DNA of 64,000 bases from Pseudomonas sp. B21-028 (GCF_024749045.1 NZ_CP087184.1:4774001-4838000), one strand, 5' to 3'; positions 1-9,459 are shown, counted from the first letter of the stretch. Numbers and translations are program-made. Notes: a model not told the origin generated them from the letters alone.

Positions 1-2
1 GC

Positions 3-41
3 CAGCATCGCTTCGCGCTGCCGACTTACCACAGCGCTTGA
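3..41 (+). CDS. 3' end of a gene cut by the window edge
   Basis: The first 41 bases read in one frame as QHRFALPTYHSA followed by TGA. Codon choice is GC-rich in third positions, as in the neighbouring genes, and a strong terminator begins 13 bases after the stop, which supports a genuine plus-strand gene ending here. Too little is present to name the protein, and the other two forward frames cannot be fully excluded. Confidence 0.4.
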   Translation, partial: QHRFALPTYHSA

Positions 42-53
42 TCTTTGAAGTTC

Positions 54-83
54 GCCCAGTTGGGCTCCCTCAACTGGGCTTTT
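54..83 (+). terminator. Rho-independent terminator
   Basis: GCCCAGTTG pairs with CAACTGGGC across an eight-base loop and is followed by TTTT. It sits just after the partial gene at the left edge. Confidence 0.8.
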
Positions 84-213
84 GTGGCGAGGGGATCTAT
101 CCCCGTTGGGTTGCAAAGCAGCCCTAAAACCAGACAACTCGGTGTATCAGACAGATTGAGTTGACCGCATAGGGCTGCTTTGCAGCCCAACGGGGATAAA
201 TCCCCTCGCCACA
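84..213. repeat. REPIN, GTGGCGAGGGG family
   Basis: An outer inverted pair (GTGGCGAGGGGAT...ATCCCCTCGCCAC) encloses a second inverted pair built on GGGCTGCTTTGCAGCCC. The same element type recurs at 6405 and 34914. It lies between convergent transcripts, a usual place for these non-coding palindromes. Confidence 0.85.
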
Positions 214-229
214 GGGCTTGCGGTGGTCC

Positions 230-913
230 TCAGAAACCCTCGGGATTTATGTCGGCGAAACTCTTCACCGTGACGTGCCCTTCCAGCGTCCCCCCCTCCC
301 GAGCCAATCCACACGTCGCCATGCCAGCCCCCCGGGCCGCATCCAGTTCCTGGACGATGTCCGACAGGAACAGGATCTCATCCGGCGCAATGCCTATGGC
401 CTGGCTGATCCGCTGATAGGACTGCACCTCGCGCTTGGGCCCTGAGGTGGTGTCGAAGTAACCGCTGAACAACGATGACAGGTCGCCGGCCTCTGAGCAG
501 CCGAAGATCAGCTTCTGTGCCTGGATCGATCCCGATGAATACACATGGAGCCCGTAGCCGGCCTGATGCCAACGCTTGAGGGCCTCGACCGCATCCGGGT
601 ACACGTGCCCTTTCAATTGCCCGGCCTGATACCCCTGCTCCCAGACCATGCCCTGCAACGCCTTGAGTGGCGTGGCCTTGCGGTCCTCGGCAATCCAGCC
701 CAGCAGAATCGCGACGACCCGCTCGACGTCAGCGTCCGGCTCGCCACTGTCCTGGCGCACCGCCGCCAGTTGCTCGGCCACGTCGTCGCGGTCGGCGTGC
801 TGACGGACAAACGCCGGTAAATGCTTCGCCGCGTAGGGAAAGAGCACGTCGAAGACGAAACTCACCGCGCTGGTGGTGCCTTCGATGTCGGTGAGGATGG
901 CTTTGATCGACAC
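230..913 (-). CDS. mtnC: Enolase-phosphatase E1 (acireductone synthase)
   Basis: MtnC is a HAD-superfamily enzyme of methionine salvage. It enolises and then dephosphorylates 2,3-diketo-5-methylthiopentyl-1-phosphate to the acireductone used by MtnD. The N terminus has the family signature ILTDIEGTT with the nucleophilic Asp, and [12 protein letters not shown] near the C terminus holds the second acidic motif. I place the start at the GTG at 913 (VSIKAILTD), giving 227 residues, the normal family length; the upstream in-frame ATG at 1009 lies inside mtnD. It is the last gene of a run with mtnD (4-base gap) and mtnB. A REPIN lies just downstream. Confidence 0.95.
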   Translation of the reverse strand: MSIKAILTDIEGTTSAVSFVFDVLFPYAAKHLPAFVRQHADRDDVAEQLAAVRQDSGEPDADVERVVAILLGWIAEDRKATPLKALQGMVWEQGYQAGQLKGHVYPDAVEALKRWHQAGYGLHVYSSGSIQAQKLIFGCSEAGDLSSLFSGYFDTTSGPKREVQSYQRISQAIGIAPDEILFLSDIVQELDAARGAGMATCGLAREGGTLEGHVTVKSFADINPEGF

Positions 914-917
914 GGGC

Positions 918-1463
918 TCAGTCCTCCAGGCGTGGGAAACGGCTGGCGATGTCGTCGCCGGTGAACTTGGCGACCCAGCCTTCCGGATTGTTGAACAGGC
1001 GAATGGCAACGAAGTGCGGGTGCTCGCCCATGTCGAACCAGTGCGGTGTGCCGGCCGGTACGGAGATCAGGTCGTTCTTTTCGCACAACACGGCGTAGAC
1101 GTAGTCATCGATGTGCAGGGTAAACAGGCCACGTCCGGCGACGAAAAAGCGCACTTCGTCCTCGCCGTGGCGATGCTCATCGAGGAACTTGGCGCGCAGT
1201 TCGGCTTTTTGCGGATGATCGCTGTTGAGGCTGATGACATCGACCGTGATGTAGCCGCGCTCAGTCATCAATTGATCGATCTGGCTGCGGTAGGCGGTAA
1301 TGACTTCGTCCTGGGTCGCGCCAGGCTGGATTTTCGTCGCGGCCTCCCAACGGTCGAAGCGAACCCCTTGCTCGGCCAGGGTCGCGGCGATGTCTTCGAA
1401 GTGGGTCAGCACCTTGTTCGGGATGTCGGGACTCGAGACGTGGTAAACGGACAGGCTGCTCAT
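918..1463 (-). CDS. mtnD: Acireductone dioxygenase
   Basis: This cupin-fold dioxygenase oxidises acireductone to 2-keto-4-methylthiobutyrate and formate in the Fe form, the last ring of methionine salvage before transamination. The 181-residue product has the expected metal ligands: the [13 protein letters not shown] segment (His, His, Glu) and a later His in [14 protein letters not shown] ribosome site lies 8 bases before the ATG at 1463. It sits between mtnB (18-base gap) and mtnC (4-base gap), so the three genes are probably one transcript. Length and motifs match the family fully. Confidence 0.96.
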   Translation of the reverse strand: MSSLSVYHVSSPDIPNKVLTHFEDIAATLAEQGVRFDRWEAATKIQPGATQDEVITAYRSQIDQLMTERGYITVDVISLNSDHPQKAELRAKFLDEHRHGEDEVRFFVAGRGLFTLHIDDYVYAVLCEKNDLISVPAGTPHWFDMGEHPHFVAIRLFNNPEGWVAKFTGDDIASRFPRLED

Positions 1464-1481
1464 GGCAATGACTCCAGCAAA

Positions 1482-2102
1482 TTAACGGTTCAGGAGTGCG
1501 CGGGTCTTCAGCTCGCACTCGAACAGGAACTCGAACGCCTCGATCTGGCGCAACGCATCATTCATGCACGGGCCCCAGGTGTACAGGCCGTGACCACGGA
1601 TCAGGTAGCCCACGCACTCGGGATGTTCATCGAGCCACGGCTGTACCTTGGCTGCCAGGCGGGCGATGTCCTGGTCGTTGTCGAAAATCGGCACGCGCAC
1701 CCGGGACTCGTGGGTCGACACACCGCTGAAGGCTTTTTGCAGTTCATAGTCTTCGAAATCGATGAACGCTTCAGCCGTCAGGCGCGACAGCACCGTGGCA
1801 TTCACCGAATGGGTATGCAGCACCGCGCCGATCTCCGGGTGCCAGCGGTAAAGCTGGGTGTGCAACAGGGTTTCGGCGGAGGGTTTCTTGCCCGGCTCCA
1901 GGCTGTTGCCATCCAGGTCAGTGGCCAGCACATCGTCAACGCCCAGTTGTCCCTTGTGCTTGCCGGACACGGTGAGCAAGGCCTGGTCAGGCGCAAGACG
2001 GGTGGAATAATTGCTGCTGGTGGCCGGGGACCAACCGCGGCCATACAGGAAACGCCCGGCATCGATGATGTCCCGGGCAAGCTGTTCACGGGTAAGGCTC
2101 AT
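1482..2102 (-). CDS. mtnB: Methylthioribulose-1-phosphate dehydratase
   Basis: MtnB is a zinc-dependent class II aldolase-fold enzyme that dehydrates 5-methylthioribulose-1-phosphate to the diketone used by MtnC. The 206-residue protein has the family metal site: HTHSVNATVLSR holds two His ligands and YLIRGHGLYTWG a third. The N terminus (ATSSNYSTRL) also fits. Its start overlaps the stop of the upstream MFS gene by four bases, which implies translational coupling. No mtnA or mtnP lies in the window, so the early steps of the pathway must be encoded elsewhere. Confidence 0.95.
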   Translation of the reverse strand: MSLTREQLARDIIDAGRFLYGRGWSPATSSNYSTRLAPDQALLTVSGKHKGQLGVDDVLATDLDGNSLEPGKKPSAETLLHTQLYRWHPEIGAVLHTHSVNATVLSRLTAEAFIDFEDYELQKAFSGVSTHESRVRVPIFDNDQDIARLAAKVQPWLDEHPECVGYLIRGHGLYTWGPCMNDALRQIEAFEFLFECELKTRALLNR

Positions 2103-3244
2103 GGCCTGTCCTCTTGCATACGTGTGGCAATGATAACGGCTGCAGCGAAGGCTGCGACGCTGGCGATGCTGAAAGTCCAGGTGGCGCCCAAGGCGTTCCA
2201 GCTGTAGCCGGAGTACAACGCGCCCAATGCCCCGCCCGTGCCGGCCAGCGCGGCATACAGCGCCTGGCCCTGGCCTTGCTGGCGGGAGCCGAAGCTACGT
2301 TGCACGAAATGGATGGCAGCGGCGTGAAAGCTGCCGAAGGTCGCCGCATGCAGCACCTGGGCAAACAACAGCACCCAGAGAAATTCGGCCAATGAGCCCA
2401 GCAGCAGCCAGCGCAATGCGGCCAGCAGGAAACTCGCCAGCAGCACCCGCCGCACGGAAAACCGCGCCAGGATCCGGCTCATCACCAGGAACACCAGCAC
2501 CTCAGCCACCACGCCCACGGCCCAGAGCACGCCGATCACCCCACGGCTGTAACCCAGCCGCTCAAGGTGCAGCGTCAGAAAGGTGTAATACGGCCCATGG
2601 CTCATCTGCATCAGGCCGACGCACGCGTAGAAGGCCAGCACACCGGGGTTGCGCAACTGGCGCAGGAAGCCGTCGCCCGCCACCCGTGGCCCCTGCACCG
2701 GCTGGGCATTGGGCACCCAGAAGCTGGCGAGCACGATGCCGCCCATGATCAGCACCAGCGCCAGCGGGTAGATGTCCAGGCTCAGCCATTCGAACAACCG
2801 GCCCAGCACGATCACGGCGATGATGAAACCGATGGAGCCCCACAGGCGGATCTGGCTGTAGCGCGAGGCCTGCCCGCTCAGGTGAGCCAGGGTGATGACT
2901 TCGAACTGCGGCAGCACCGCGTGCCAGAAGAACGCGTGCAAGGCCATGACCATCGCCAGCCAGGCGTAGCTCTTGTCGATGAAGATCAGGGAAAAGGTCA
3001 GTAACGTACAGACCGCGCCGAACCGCACGATTGCCAGGCGCTGGCCGGTGTAGTCCCCCAGCCAGCCCCAGATGTTCGGCGCCACGCAACGCATCAGCAT
3101 GGGAATCGCCACCAGCTCGCCGATGCGTGCGGCGTTGAATCCCAGGTGATCGAAATACAGCGCCAGGAACGGCGCCGTCGAACCGAGCAGGGCGAAATAG
3201 AACAGATAGAAGCTGGAAAGCCGCCAGTACGGCAGTGCCGCCAT
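2099..3244 (-). CDS. MFS transporter in the methionine-salvage operon
   Basis: A 381-residue polytopic membrane protein with about twelve hydrophobic segments and the layout of the 3-phenylpropionate/nucleoside-proton symporter branch (HcaT/NupG-like) of the major facilitator superfamily. The N terminus (PYWRLSSFYLFYFALLG) and the WGWLGDYTGQR loop, which stands where the MFS motif A lies, are visible. It overlaps mtnB by four bases and follows aroC by 34 bases, so it is very probably co-transcribed with both. The placement suggests a methylthio-sugar or nucleoside substrate (methylthioadenosine or methylthioribose), but this is inference from position only; the direction of transport cannot be told. 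Confidence 0.8.
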   Translation of the reverse strand: MAALPYWRLSSFYLFYFALLGSTAPFLALYFDHLGFNAARIGELVAIPMLMRCVAPNIWGWLGDYTGQRLAIVRFGAVCTLLTFSLIFIDKSYAWLAMVMALHAFFWHAVLPQFEVITLAHLSGQASRYSQIRLWGSIGFIIAVIVLGRLFEWLSLDIYPLALVLIMGGIVLASFWVPNAQPVQGPRVAGDGFLRQLRNPGVLAFYACVGLMQMSHGPYYTFLTLHLERLGYSRGVIGVLWAVGVVAEVLVFLVMSRILARFSVRRVLLASFLLAALRWLLLGSLAEFLWVLLFAQVLHAATFGSFHAAAIHFVQRSFGSRQQGQGQALYAALAGTGGALGALYSGYSWNALGATWTFSIASVAAFAAAVIIATRMQEDRP

Positions 3245-3278
3245 GGTCGTCAGGCCACGGCGGTCGGCAGATCAGCCA

Positions 3279-4370
3279 TCAAAGCTGACCCAGCACCGGG
3301 GTGCCGACCCGGACATCGGCGTTTTGGCCGCGATGACGCAACAGGTGATCCATCAACACGATCGCCATCATCGCCTCGGCGATCGGCGTGGCACGGATGC
3401 CGACGCACGGATCGTGACGGCCCTTGGTGATCACTTCCACCGGATTGCCGTGGATGTCGATGGAGCGGCCTGGCGTGGTGATGCTGGACGTCGGCTTCAA
3501 TGCCAGATGCGCCACGATCGGCTGGCCCGAGGAAATGCCGCCGAGAATGCCGCCGGCGTTGTTGCTGAGGAAGCCCTGCGGAGTCAGTTCGTCGCGGTGC
3601 TCGGTGCCCCGCTGGGCGATGCAGGCGAAACCGGCACCGATCTCCACGCCTTTCACCGCGTTGATGCTCATCAGCGCATGGGCCAGTTCGGCGTCGAGGC
3701 GGTCGAAGATCGGCTCGCCAAGGCCGGGCATCACCCCTTCGGCCACCACGGTGATCTTCGCGCCGACCGAATCCTGGTCCCGGCGTAACTGGTCCATGTA
3801 GGCCTCAAGCTCTGGCACTTTGTCCGGGTCAGGGCAGAAAAAGGCGTTCTGCTCCACCGAATCCCAGGTCTTGAATGGGATTTCGATAGGGCCCAACTGG
3901 CTCATGTAGCCACGAATCACGATGCCCTGGCTGGCCAGGTATTTCTTCGCGATCGCCCCGGCCGCCACGCGCATCGCGGTTTCCCGGGCCGAACTGCGAC
4001 CGCCGCCACGGTAGTCGCGCTCACCGTATTTGTGGTGGTAGGTGTAGTCGGCGTGGGCCGGACGGAACAGATCCTTGATGGCCGAGTAGTCCTTGGACTT
4101 CTGGTCGGTGTTGCGGATCAGCAGGCCGATGGCGCAACCGGTGGTGCGTCCTTCGAACACGCCGGAAAGGATCTCGACTTCATCGGCTTCCTGGCGCTGG
4201 GTGGTGTGGCGGCTGGTACCGGGCTTGCGGCGATCCAGGTCACGCTGCAGGTCCTCCAGGGCAATCTCCAGGCCCGGCGGGCAGCCGTCGACAATGGCGA
4301 CCAACGCCGGACCATGGCTTTCGCCCGCGGTGGTGACAGTGAACAGCTTGCCGTAGGTATTGCCGGACAT
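3279..4370 (-). CDS. aroC: Chorismate synthase
   Basis: AroC removes phosphate from 5-enolpyruvylshikimate-3-phosphate to give chorismate, needing reduced FMN. The 363-residue protein starts [20 protein letters not shown], which is diagnostic, and carries the family signatures [16 protein letters not shown] and the C-terminal [11 protein letters not shown]. Length is normal. It is the first gene of the minus-strand run aroC, MFS, mtnB, mtnD, mtnC. The 140 bases upstream separate it from the divergent hydrolase gene and must hold both promoters. Confidence 0.97.
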   Translation of the reverse strand: MSGNTYGKLFTVTTAGESHGPALVAIVDGCPPGLEIALEDLQRDLDRRKPGTSRHTTQRQEADEVEILSGVFEGRTTGCAIGLLIRNTDQKSKDYSAIKDLFRPAHADYTYHHKYGERDYRGGGRSSARETAMRVAAGAIAKKYLASQGIVIRGYMSQLGPIEIPFKTWDSVEQNAFFCPDPDKVPELEAYMDQLRRDQDSVGAKITVVAEGVMPGLGEPIFDRLDAELAHALMSINAVKGVEIGAGFACIAQRGTEHRDELTPQGFLSNNAGGILGGISSGQPIVAHLALKPTSSITTPGRSIDIHGNPVEVITKGRHDPCVGIRATPIAEAMMAIVLMDHLLRHRGQNADVRVGTPVLGQL

Positions 4371-4512
4371 GCAGGGTGCTCCGTGAAATCGCTGAGAAAC
4401 TCAATCTGGGATTCTTGATGGGCGCCAGTATACGCAGGCTAACTGCGTAGTTCATCCTCGAACCTTATCGGTGGCCGCCAGTCCAACCGGCACCTTCGCA
4501 ACCAGTGGCGTG

Positions 4513-5478
4513 ATGATGCTAAACCTGCGTGTCCTGAGCCTTACCCTGTTCATCGGTCTGTTTTCCAGCCTGGCCCAGGCGACGGTCCTGTTAAGACCGA
4601 TCAGCCTCGACACCGGCCACGGGGAGCTCTTCGGTTCATTGTTGCTGCCCAAATCCGACACGCCAGTGCCGGTTGTCCTGATCATTTCCGGGTCCGGTCC
4701 CACGGATCGCGACGGCAACAACCCCGAGGGCGGGCGCAACGACAGTCTCAAGCGCCTGGCCTGGGTCCTGGCCAAACACAACATTGCCAGCGTGCGCTAT
4801 GACAAGCGCGGCGTGGCCGCCAGCCTGGCCGCGACACCGGACGAGCGCGACTTGAGCGTCGAAGCCTATGTGGCCGACGCCGTGGCCTGGAGCCACAAAC
4901 TGGCCGCGGACCCACGGCTGGGCCCATTGATCCTGCTGGGCCACAGCGAAGGCGCATTGATCGCCAGCCTCGCCGCCCCCCAGGCCAATGCGGCAGCGGT
5001 CATCTCGGTGGCCGGCAGCGCCCGCCCGATCGACCAGGTGCTGCGCCAGCAACTGGGCAGCCGCCTGCCACCGCCACTGATGTTGCGTAGCAATGAACTG
5101 CTGGACAGCCTCAAGGCCGGTCGCGTCGACGCGAACGTACCGGCGCAACTGCAGTTCATTTTCCGCCCCAGCGTGCAGCCGTACCTGATCTCACTGTTCC
5201 GCCAGGATCCGGCCCGGGCGTTCGCGGCGCTGAAGGTGCCGGCCTTGATCATCCAGGGCAGCCATGACATCCAGGTCAGCGTCGATGATGCCCGGCAATT
5301 GAAGGCGGCCAAACCCGACGCCGAGCTGGCGCTGATCGAGGGCATGAACCACGTGATGCGTATCGTGCCCAACGACGAGAAACAGCAACTGGCGTCTTAC
5401 AAGAACCCCGACCTGCCCCTGGCGGCGGCGCTCGGCACGCATATCCTGGCCTTTATTGACTCGATAGCCGCCCGTTAA
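4513..5478 (+). CDS. Exported alpha/beta hydrolase
   Basis: A serine hydrolase of the alpha/beta fold, with a signal peptide (MMLNLRVLSLTLFIGLFSS, cleavage near LAQA) that points to the periplasm. The oxyanion-side motif ISGSGPTDRDGN, nucleophile elbow GHSEGA, acid in QGSHDIQV and His in GMNHVMR complete a catalytic triad. I choose the ATG at 4513 because it begins the signal peptide; an upstream ATG at 4471 would add 14 polar residues. The segment resembles the peptidase/esterase-like S9-type hydrolases of Pseudomonas; the substrate is unknown. It is divergent from aroC and followed 99 bases later by an unrelated gene. Confidence 0.8.
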   Translation: MMLNLRVLSLTLFIGLFSSLAQATVLLRPISLDTGHGELFGSLLLPKSDTPVPVVLIISGSGPTDRDGNNPEGGRNDSLKRLAWVLAKHNIASVRYDKRGVAASLAATPDERDLSVEAYVADAVAWSHKLAADPRLGPLILLGHSEGALIASLAAPQANAAAVISVAGSARPIDQVLRQQLGSRLPPPLMLRSNELLDSLKAGRVDANVPAQLQFIFRPSVQPYLISLFRQDPARAFAALKVPALIIQGSHDIQVSVDDARQLKAAKPDAELALIEGMNHVMRIVPNDEKQQLASYKNPDLPLAAALGTHILAFIDSIAAR

Positions 5479-5577
5479 ACGCTTTTAACCCTCCAGTCCT
5501 GGAAAAAACGGCCGATAGACCGGTGTCGGACAGCGCATTGGCTGCCGACGAGCCGGCCAGGACAGGATTTCGCCGTT

Positions 5578-6366
5578 ATGACTGAGACTGAAACTTCACC
5601 CGACACCACCGCCGAAACGCCCGCCACACCGGCGGCGGATCTGCCATGGGCGGACGTGCAAGCCGAGCACCACAAGATGCTCCGGCTGGCCCCGCTCAAG
5701 ACGGACCGTGCCACGGGCGCGCGGCCGCTGCGGTTTGTCGAATTCAGCTACGCCGAGCGCCACAGCAAGGAACGCAGCTTGTTGCGCATGAGCATCCAGT
5801 TGCCGGGCCAGCGCGTGCGCAAGGAACAGAACCATCTGGATGTCTGGGCCGATCACGTCGAAAAGCGCCTGCATTTTTCCCCCGACAGCCTGCAGATGGA
5901 GCCGATGAACCGTGGCATCGGCCGCTTCCTCGCGGCCCAGGCCATTACGTGGGCCAAGAAGCGCTGGTCAAGCTACCGGGTCGACGGCACTGACCTGAAC
6001 AACAAGGACGCGCTGAACGAAGACACCCGACTGCGCCGCGACCGCTTCCTGCAAGCCCATGGCTTCGAAGTGGTCTATGCCGACGCCCAGCACCTCAAGG
6101 GCAGCGTCAAGGATGCCCAGGTCGGTGACCTGAAAGGTGACTGGAATACCGAAAAGCTGCAGTTCGTGGAAATCCTCGAAGCCGCGCAGATGCTGCAACA
6201 AGCCGAGCAGAACCTCGCGGAACAGGAGGTCAAGCTTAAGCAGCAGGAGGAGAAGGTCAACAAATTCAAGCGCGAAGACACCGGCCTGCGCTTCACCATC
6301 ACCTGCCTGGTGGCGTTCGCCATGTTCCAGGCGGGCTTGCTGATCTGGATTGCGACGCGGCACTGA
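5578..6366 (+). CDS. Tail-anchored coiled-coil protein, unknown function
   Basis: I do not recognise a named family. The 262-residue protein has a Thr/Pro/Ala-rich N terminus (about 1-25), a globular middle (about 30-200) with conserved-looking WADHVEKRL and ITWAKKRW segments, a Gln/Glu/Lys-rich coiled coil (about 195-235), and one hydrophobic helix at the extreme C terminus (about 240-258), ending in RH. This is a tail-anchor layout, with most of the protein in the cytoplasm. No enzyme motif is visible. It stands alone between the hydrolase gene and a REPIN. Confidence 0.75.
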   Translation: MTETETSPDTTAETPATPAADLPWADVQAEHHKMLRLAPLKTDRATGARPLRFVEFSYAERHSKERSLLRMSIQLPGQRVRKEQNHLDVWADHVEKRLHFSPDSLQMEPMNRGIGRFLAAQAITWAKKRWSSYRVDGTDLNNKDALNEDTRLRRDRFLQAHGFEVVYADAQHLKGSVKDAQVGDLKGDWNTEKLQFVEILEAAQMLQQAEQNLAEQEVKLKQQEEKVNKFKREDTGLRFTITCLVAFAMFQAGLLIWIATRH

Positions 6367-6404
6367 TTACCGGCTCTTTTCGGGGCAATGACTTGGAATA
6401 CACC

Positions 6405-6536
6405 TGTGGCGAGGGGATTTATCCCCGCTGGGCTGCGAAGCAGCCCTAAAGTCAGCCACTCGGTGTATCAGATCCAATTGAGTCGCTGTTATTGGGGCTG
6501 CTTCGCAACCCTGCGGGGATAAATCCCCTCGCCACA
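6405..6536. repeat. REPIN, GTGGCGAGGGG family
   Basis: Inverted GTGGCGAGGGGATTTATCCCC arms enclose inner GGCTGC/GCAGCC arms. It is nearly identical in layout to the elements at 84 and 34914 and fills the gap between convergent genes. Confidence 0.85.
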
Positions 6537-6555
6537 AAAGCCTGTCTAAACCGCA

Positions 6556-7464
6556 TTAAACCCGCGAAGCGAACAGCCCCTGATGCTGGCGGCACTGCTC
6601 GGCGCTGAGCATGAACACGCCATGCCCGCCGCGTTCGAAATCCAGCCAGGTGAAATCGACTTCGGGGTACAACGCCTCGACATGCACCTGGCTGTTGCCC
6701 ACCTCGACAATCAGCAGGCCCTTCTCGGTCAGATGATCGGCCGCCTCGGCCAGCATCCGGCGAACCAGGTTCAAGCCGTCATCGCCACAGGCCAGGCCCA
6801 ACTCCGGTTCATGCTGGTATTCCTGGGGCATGTCGGCGAAATCTTCCGCATCGACGTAGGGCGGGTTCGACACGATCAGGTCGAAACGCTGCCCCGGCAG
6901 ACCGTCGAAGCCATCGCCCTGGACAGTGAATACCCGCTCATCAACGCCATGGCGCTCGATGTTCTGGTTGGCCACTTCCAGCGCGTCGAACGACAGGTCG
7001 GCCAGCACCACTTCGGCCTCCGGAAACTCATAGGCACAAGCGATGCCGATGCAGCCGGAACCGGTGCACAGGTCGAGGATCCGCGCAGGTGCCTGGGCCA
7101 ACCAGGGTTCGAAACGTTTTTCGATCAGCTCACCGATGGGCGAGCGCGGAATGAGCACGCGCTCATCAACAATGAATGACATCCCGCAGAACCAGGCCTC
7201 GCCCAACAGATACGCCGCCGGGATCCGCTCCGCGATACGTCGCTGCAGCAGGCGCTGCACATGGACCAACTCGTCGTCTTCCAGGCTGCAATCCAGGTAG
7301 CTGTCGGCAATTTCCCACGGCAGGTGCAGCGCGCCCAACACCAGTTGGCGGGCTTCATCCCACGCATTGTCGGTGCCATGGCCGAAAAACAGATCCTCCC
7401 CATGGAAACGGCTGACGGCCCAACGGATATGGTCGCGCAGGGTACGAAGACGGGAAGTGATCAC
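6556..7464 (-). CDS. prmB: Ribosomal protein L3 N5-glutamine methyltransferase
   Basis: PrmB uses S-adenosylmethionine to methylate a glutamine of ribosomal protein L3. The 302-residue protein has the SAM-binding motif [11 protein letters not shown] and the catalytic NPPY motif (IVSNPPYVD) shared by PrmB, PrmC and HemK; the N-terminal helical domain ([12 protein letters not shown]) separates it from PrmC. The start is a GTG at 7464 with GGAG upstream. It is convergent with the tail-anchored protein and divergent from the isochorismatase-like gene. The 250 bases to 7717 hold both promoters and no other gene I can see. Confidence 0.92.
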   Translation of the reverse strand: MITSRLRTLRDHIRWAVSRFHGEDLFFGHGTDNAWDEARQLVLGALHLPWEIADSYLDCSLEDDELVHVQRLLQRRIAERIPAAYLLGEAWFCGMSFIVDERVLIPRSPIGELIEKRFEPWLAQAPARILDLCTGSGCIGIACAYEFPEAEVVLADLSFDALEVANQNIERHGVDERVFTVQGDGFDGLPGQRFDLIVSNPPYVDAEDFADMPQEYQHEPELGLACGDDGLNLVRRMLAEAADHLTEKGLLIVEVGNSQVHVEALYPEVDFTWLDFERGGHGVFMLSAEQCRQHQGLFASRV

Positions 7465-7717
7465 GGCGGCAAACTCCAGAAAAAACGACTGGCGAGTCTA
7501 ACAGCCAAACGCGCCGCCACCCAAACGTGCCTCAAGGACGACTGAAAACGCCAGAGCACTCGTAGGAACCTTCCGTTTTTTACACTCCCCATTGAACAAG
7601 ACGGGCAACTTGACAAGGCTGTAGGCCAGCAACGACGGCGCTTGCGATGGAAGCGATTCACAGAACCGCTCAGCCAGAGGACAATGTCGCAAAAGCCCCA
7701 CCCGAAGGAGCCCCAGA

Positions 7718-8308
7718 ATGTCCGTTCCAAAAACGATGTTTCAACTCAGCGGCCGTGGTTATGCGGCGGCCAACCTGAGTCAAGCGACCCTGATCATCAT
7801 CGATGCCCAGAAAGAATACCTCGCCGGCCCTCTGGCCCTGAGCGGCATGGATGCAGCGGTTGCGAACATCAGGCAATTGCTCGGCGCGGCCCGTGCCGCC
7901 GGCCGACCAATCGTCCACGTGCGTCACCTGGGCACCCATGGCGGGCTGTTCGACCCACAGGGCGAACGCGGGGAATTCATTCCAGGCCTCGAACCCCAGG
8001 GTGACGAAACCATCATCGGCAAGCTGCTGCCCAGCGCCTTCCATGGCACCGAACTGAAAAAGCGCCTGGAAGAATTTGGCCCCCTGGACCTGATTGTCTG
8101 CGGTTTCATGAGCCATTCCAGTGTCAGCACCACCGTGCGCGCCGCCAAGAACCTGGGTTTTCGCTGCACCCTGGTGGAAGACGCCTGCACCACCCGCGAC
8201 CTGCCGCACAAGGGCGGCGTCCTGAGCGCCGAACACGTGCACCAGACCGAAATGGCGATCATGGCGGACAACTTCGCCACCTTGGCCCTGACCCACGACT
8301 TGATCTGA
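7718..8308 (+). CDS. Isochorismatase-family hydrolase lacking the nucleophilic Cys
   Basis: A 196-residue protein of the isochorismatase/cysteine-hydrolase fold. The catalytic Asp lies in LIIIDAQKEYLAG and the second acid in LVEDACTTR. At the usual THxCV position, where nicotinamidase and carbamoyl hydrolases hold the nucleophilic Cys, this protein reads SHSSV. The true isochorismatases PhzD and EntB also lack that Cys and use the Asp, so a vinyl-ether hydrolase is more likely than an amidase. The AAGGAG ribosome site is 7 bases before ATG. It may be co-transcribed with the next two genes, but gaps exceed 70 bases. Confidence 0.8.
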   Translation: MSVPKTMFQLSGRGYAAANLSQATLIIIDAQKEYLAGPLALSGMDAAVANIRQLLGAARAAGRPIVHVRHLGTHGGLFDPQGERGEFIPGLEPQGDETIIGKLLPSAFHGTELKKRLEEFGPLDLIVCGFMSHSSVSTTVRAAKNLGFRCTLVEDACTTRDLPHKGGVLSAEHVHQTEMAIMADNFATLALTHDLI

Positions 8309-8429
8309 TTGCCCTCGATGAGCGGCCGCCTCCGCCGCTCATCCGCAAAAGACTCTCATTAGCCCCAGCCTCAGGAACAACCCGAACATCTTCCGGTCGA
8401 AGGGCCGATACCCACTGAGGAAGATCGGA

Positions 8430-8750
8430 ATGAAGTTATCCGATGGTTTTGACGCACGTCGCTTGCGGCCCAAAGGCCCGAGCAACTGGCGGTTTCGTTT
8501 TGGCGCAGCCATCGCGGCGCTCCTGGCAACACTCGGCGTCCTGCTGGCCATGGCCGGAGCCGCCAGCCTGTTGGGCCGCCCGCCCGCATTGGGCGACTTG
8601 AATGCCACCCCGCTCGGTTCAGCGATCATCCTGGCCGTGGGCCTGCTCGTCCTGTTGCTGGGTGTCTGGCTCTGGCGCCGCTGCCGCCGTCGCGCCCGCC
8701 AATCCCTGGAGCTGGCCATGGCTCCGCACCTGATGAAAAAGCACGACTGA
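8430..8750 (+). CDS. Small inner-membrane protein, unknown
   Basis: A 106-residue protein with a basic N terminus (RRLRPKGPSNWRFRFG), two hydrophobic helices (about 25-47 and 63-84) and a basic C-terminal tail beginning RRCRRRARQ. The positive charges on both ends predict that both termini are cytoplasmic. A GGAAG-type ribosome site precedes the ATG. No family is recognised; it lies between the isochorismatase-like gene and smr. Confidence 0.65.
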   Translation: MKLSDGFDARRLRPKGPSNWRFRFGAAIAALLATLGVLLAMAGAASLLGRPPALGDLNATPLGSAIILAVGLLVLLLGVWLWRRCRRRARQSLELAMAPHLMKKHD

Positions 8751-8824
8751 CCCGCCATCCGACGTTTTGTCGCGCCCGATCCAGCCGGACTTGGGTAAAC
8801 TGGCCGGCCTTCGCGGAGGCTGAC

Positions 8825-9382
8825 ATGCAAGACGACGATTTTTCCCTGTTCAAAAGTGCGATCCAGGGCGTTAAACCGATCAAACACGATCGCGCCGACA
8901 CCGGTAAACCCAAAGCCGACCGCGCACAGATCGCCAAGCTGCGCCAAGCCGCTACCGTGCGCACCGATGCCACGACCGTGGACGGATTGTCCGATCAGTT
9001 CGTGATCGACGTAGGTCCCGAAGACGAGTTGATGTGGGCCCGCGACGGCGTCCAGGAAAGCCAGATGCGCAAGCTGAAGGTCGGCCAGATCCCCTTCGAA
9101 GGCAGCCTCGACCTGCACGGCATGAGCGTCGAAAAAGCCAGGGAGACCCTCTGGGCCTTTCTCGCCGAAGCCACGAAGTTCGAAATCCGCTGCGTGCGCG
9201 TCACCCACGGCAAAGCCGTGCGGCTGGACGGCAAGCGGCCGATGATCAAAAGCCACGTCAACACCTGGCTGCGCCAGCACCCACAAGTGCTGGGCTTCAC
9301 CTCCTGCCAGGCGAAACACGGTGGTGCCGGAGCGGTGTACGTGATGCTCAAGCGCACCATGATGGAAGGCCGCGACGAATAG
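8825..9382 (+). CDS. Smr-domain protein (putative nuclease)
   Basis: A 185-residue stand-alone Smr protein. The C-terminal half carries the Smr signatures: LDLHGMSVEKA (the DLHG motif), RVTHGKAVR (the HGK/HGxG-type motif) and QAKHGGAGAVYVML at the end. Smr domains nick nucleic acids; stand-alone bacterial forms have been linked to RNA cleavage on collided ribosomes. The N-terminal 85 residues are basic and without a known domain. GGAG lies before ATG. In related genomes this gene is followed directly by folE; here the folE start region is interrupted (see 9460). Confidence 0.85.
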   Translation: MQDDDFSLFKSAIQGVKPIKHDRADTGKPKADRAQIAKLRQAATVRTDATTVDGLSDQFVIDVGPEDELMWARDGVQESQMRKLKVGQIPFEGSLDLHGMSVEKARETLWAFLAEATKFEIRCVRVTHGKAVRLDGKRPMIKSHVNTWLRQHPQVLGFTSCQAKHGGAGAVYVMLKRTMMEGRDE

Positions 9383-9459
9383 CCCTCGATTGCCGAGCTT
9401 GCAGCGCCGTGTCCGCCACCGTACCCTTGCCCTTTGCGTAAAATCCCACAGGTAGTTTC

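Noticed and set aside
873..2207. A 444-codon open frame on the plus strand
   Set aside because: It runs antisense across mtnD and mtnB, which have clear family motifs; high GC makes such shadow frames long.
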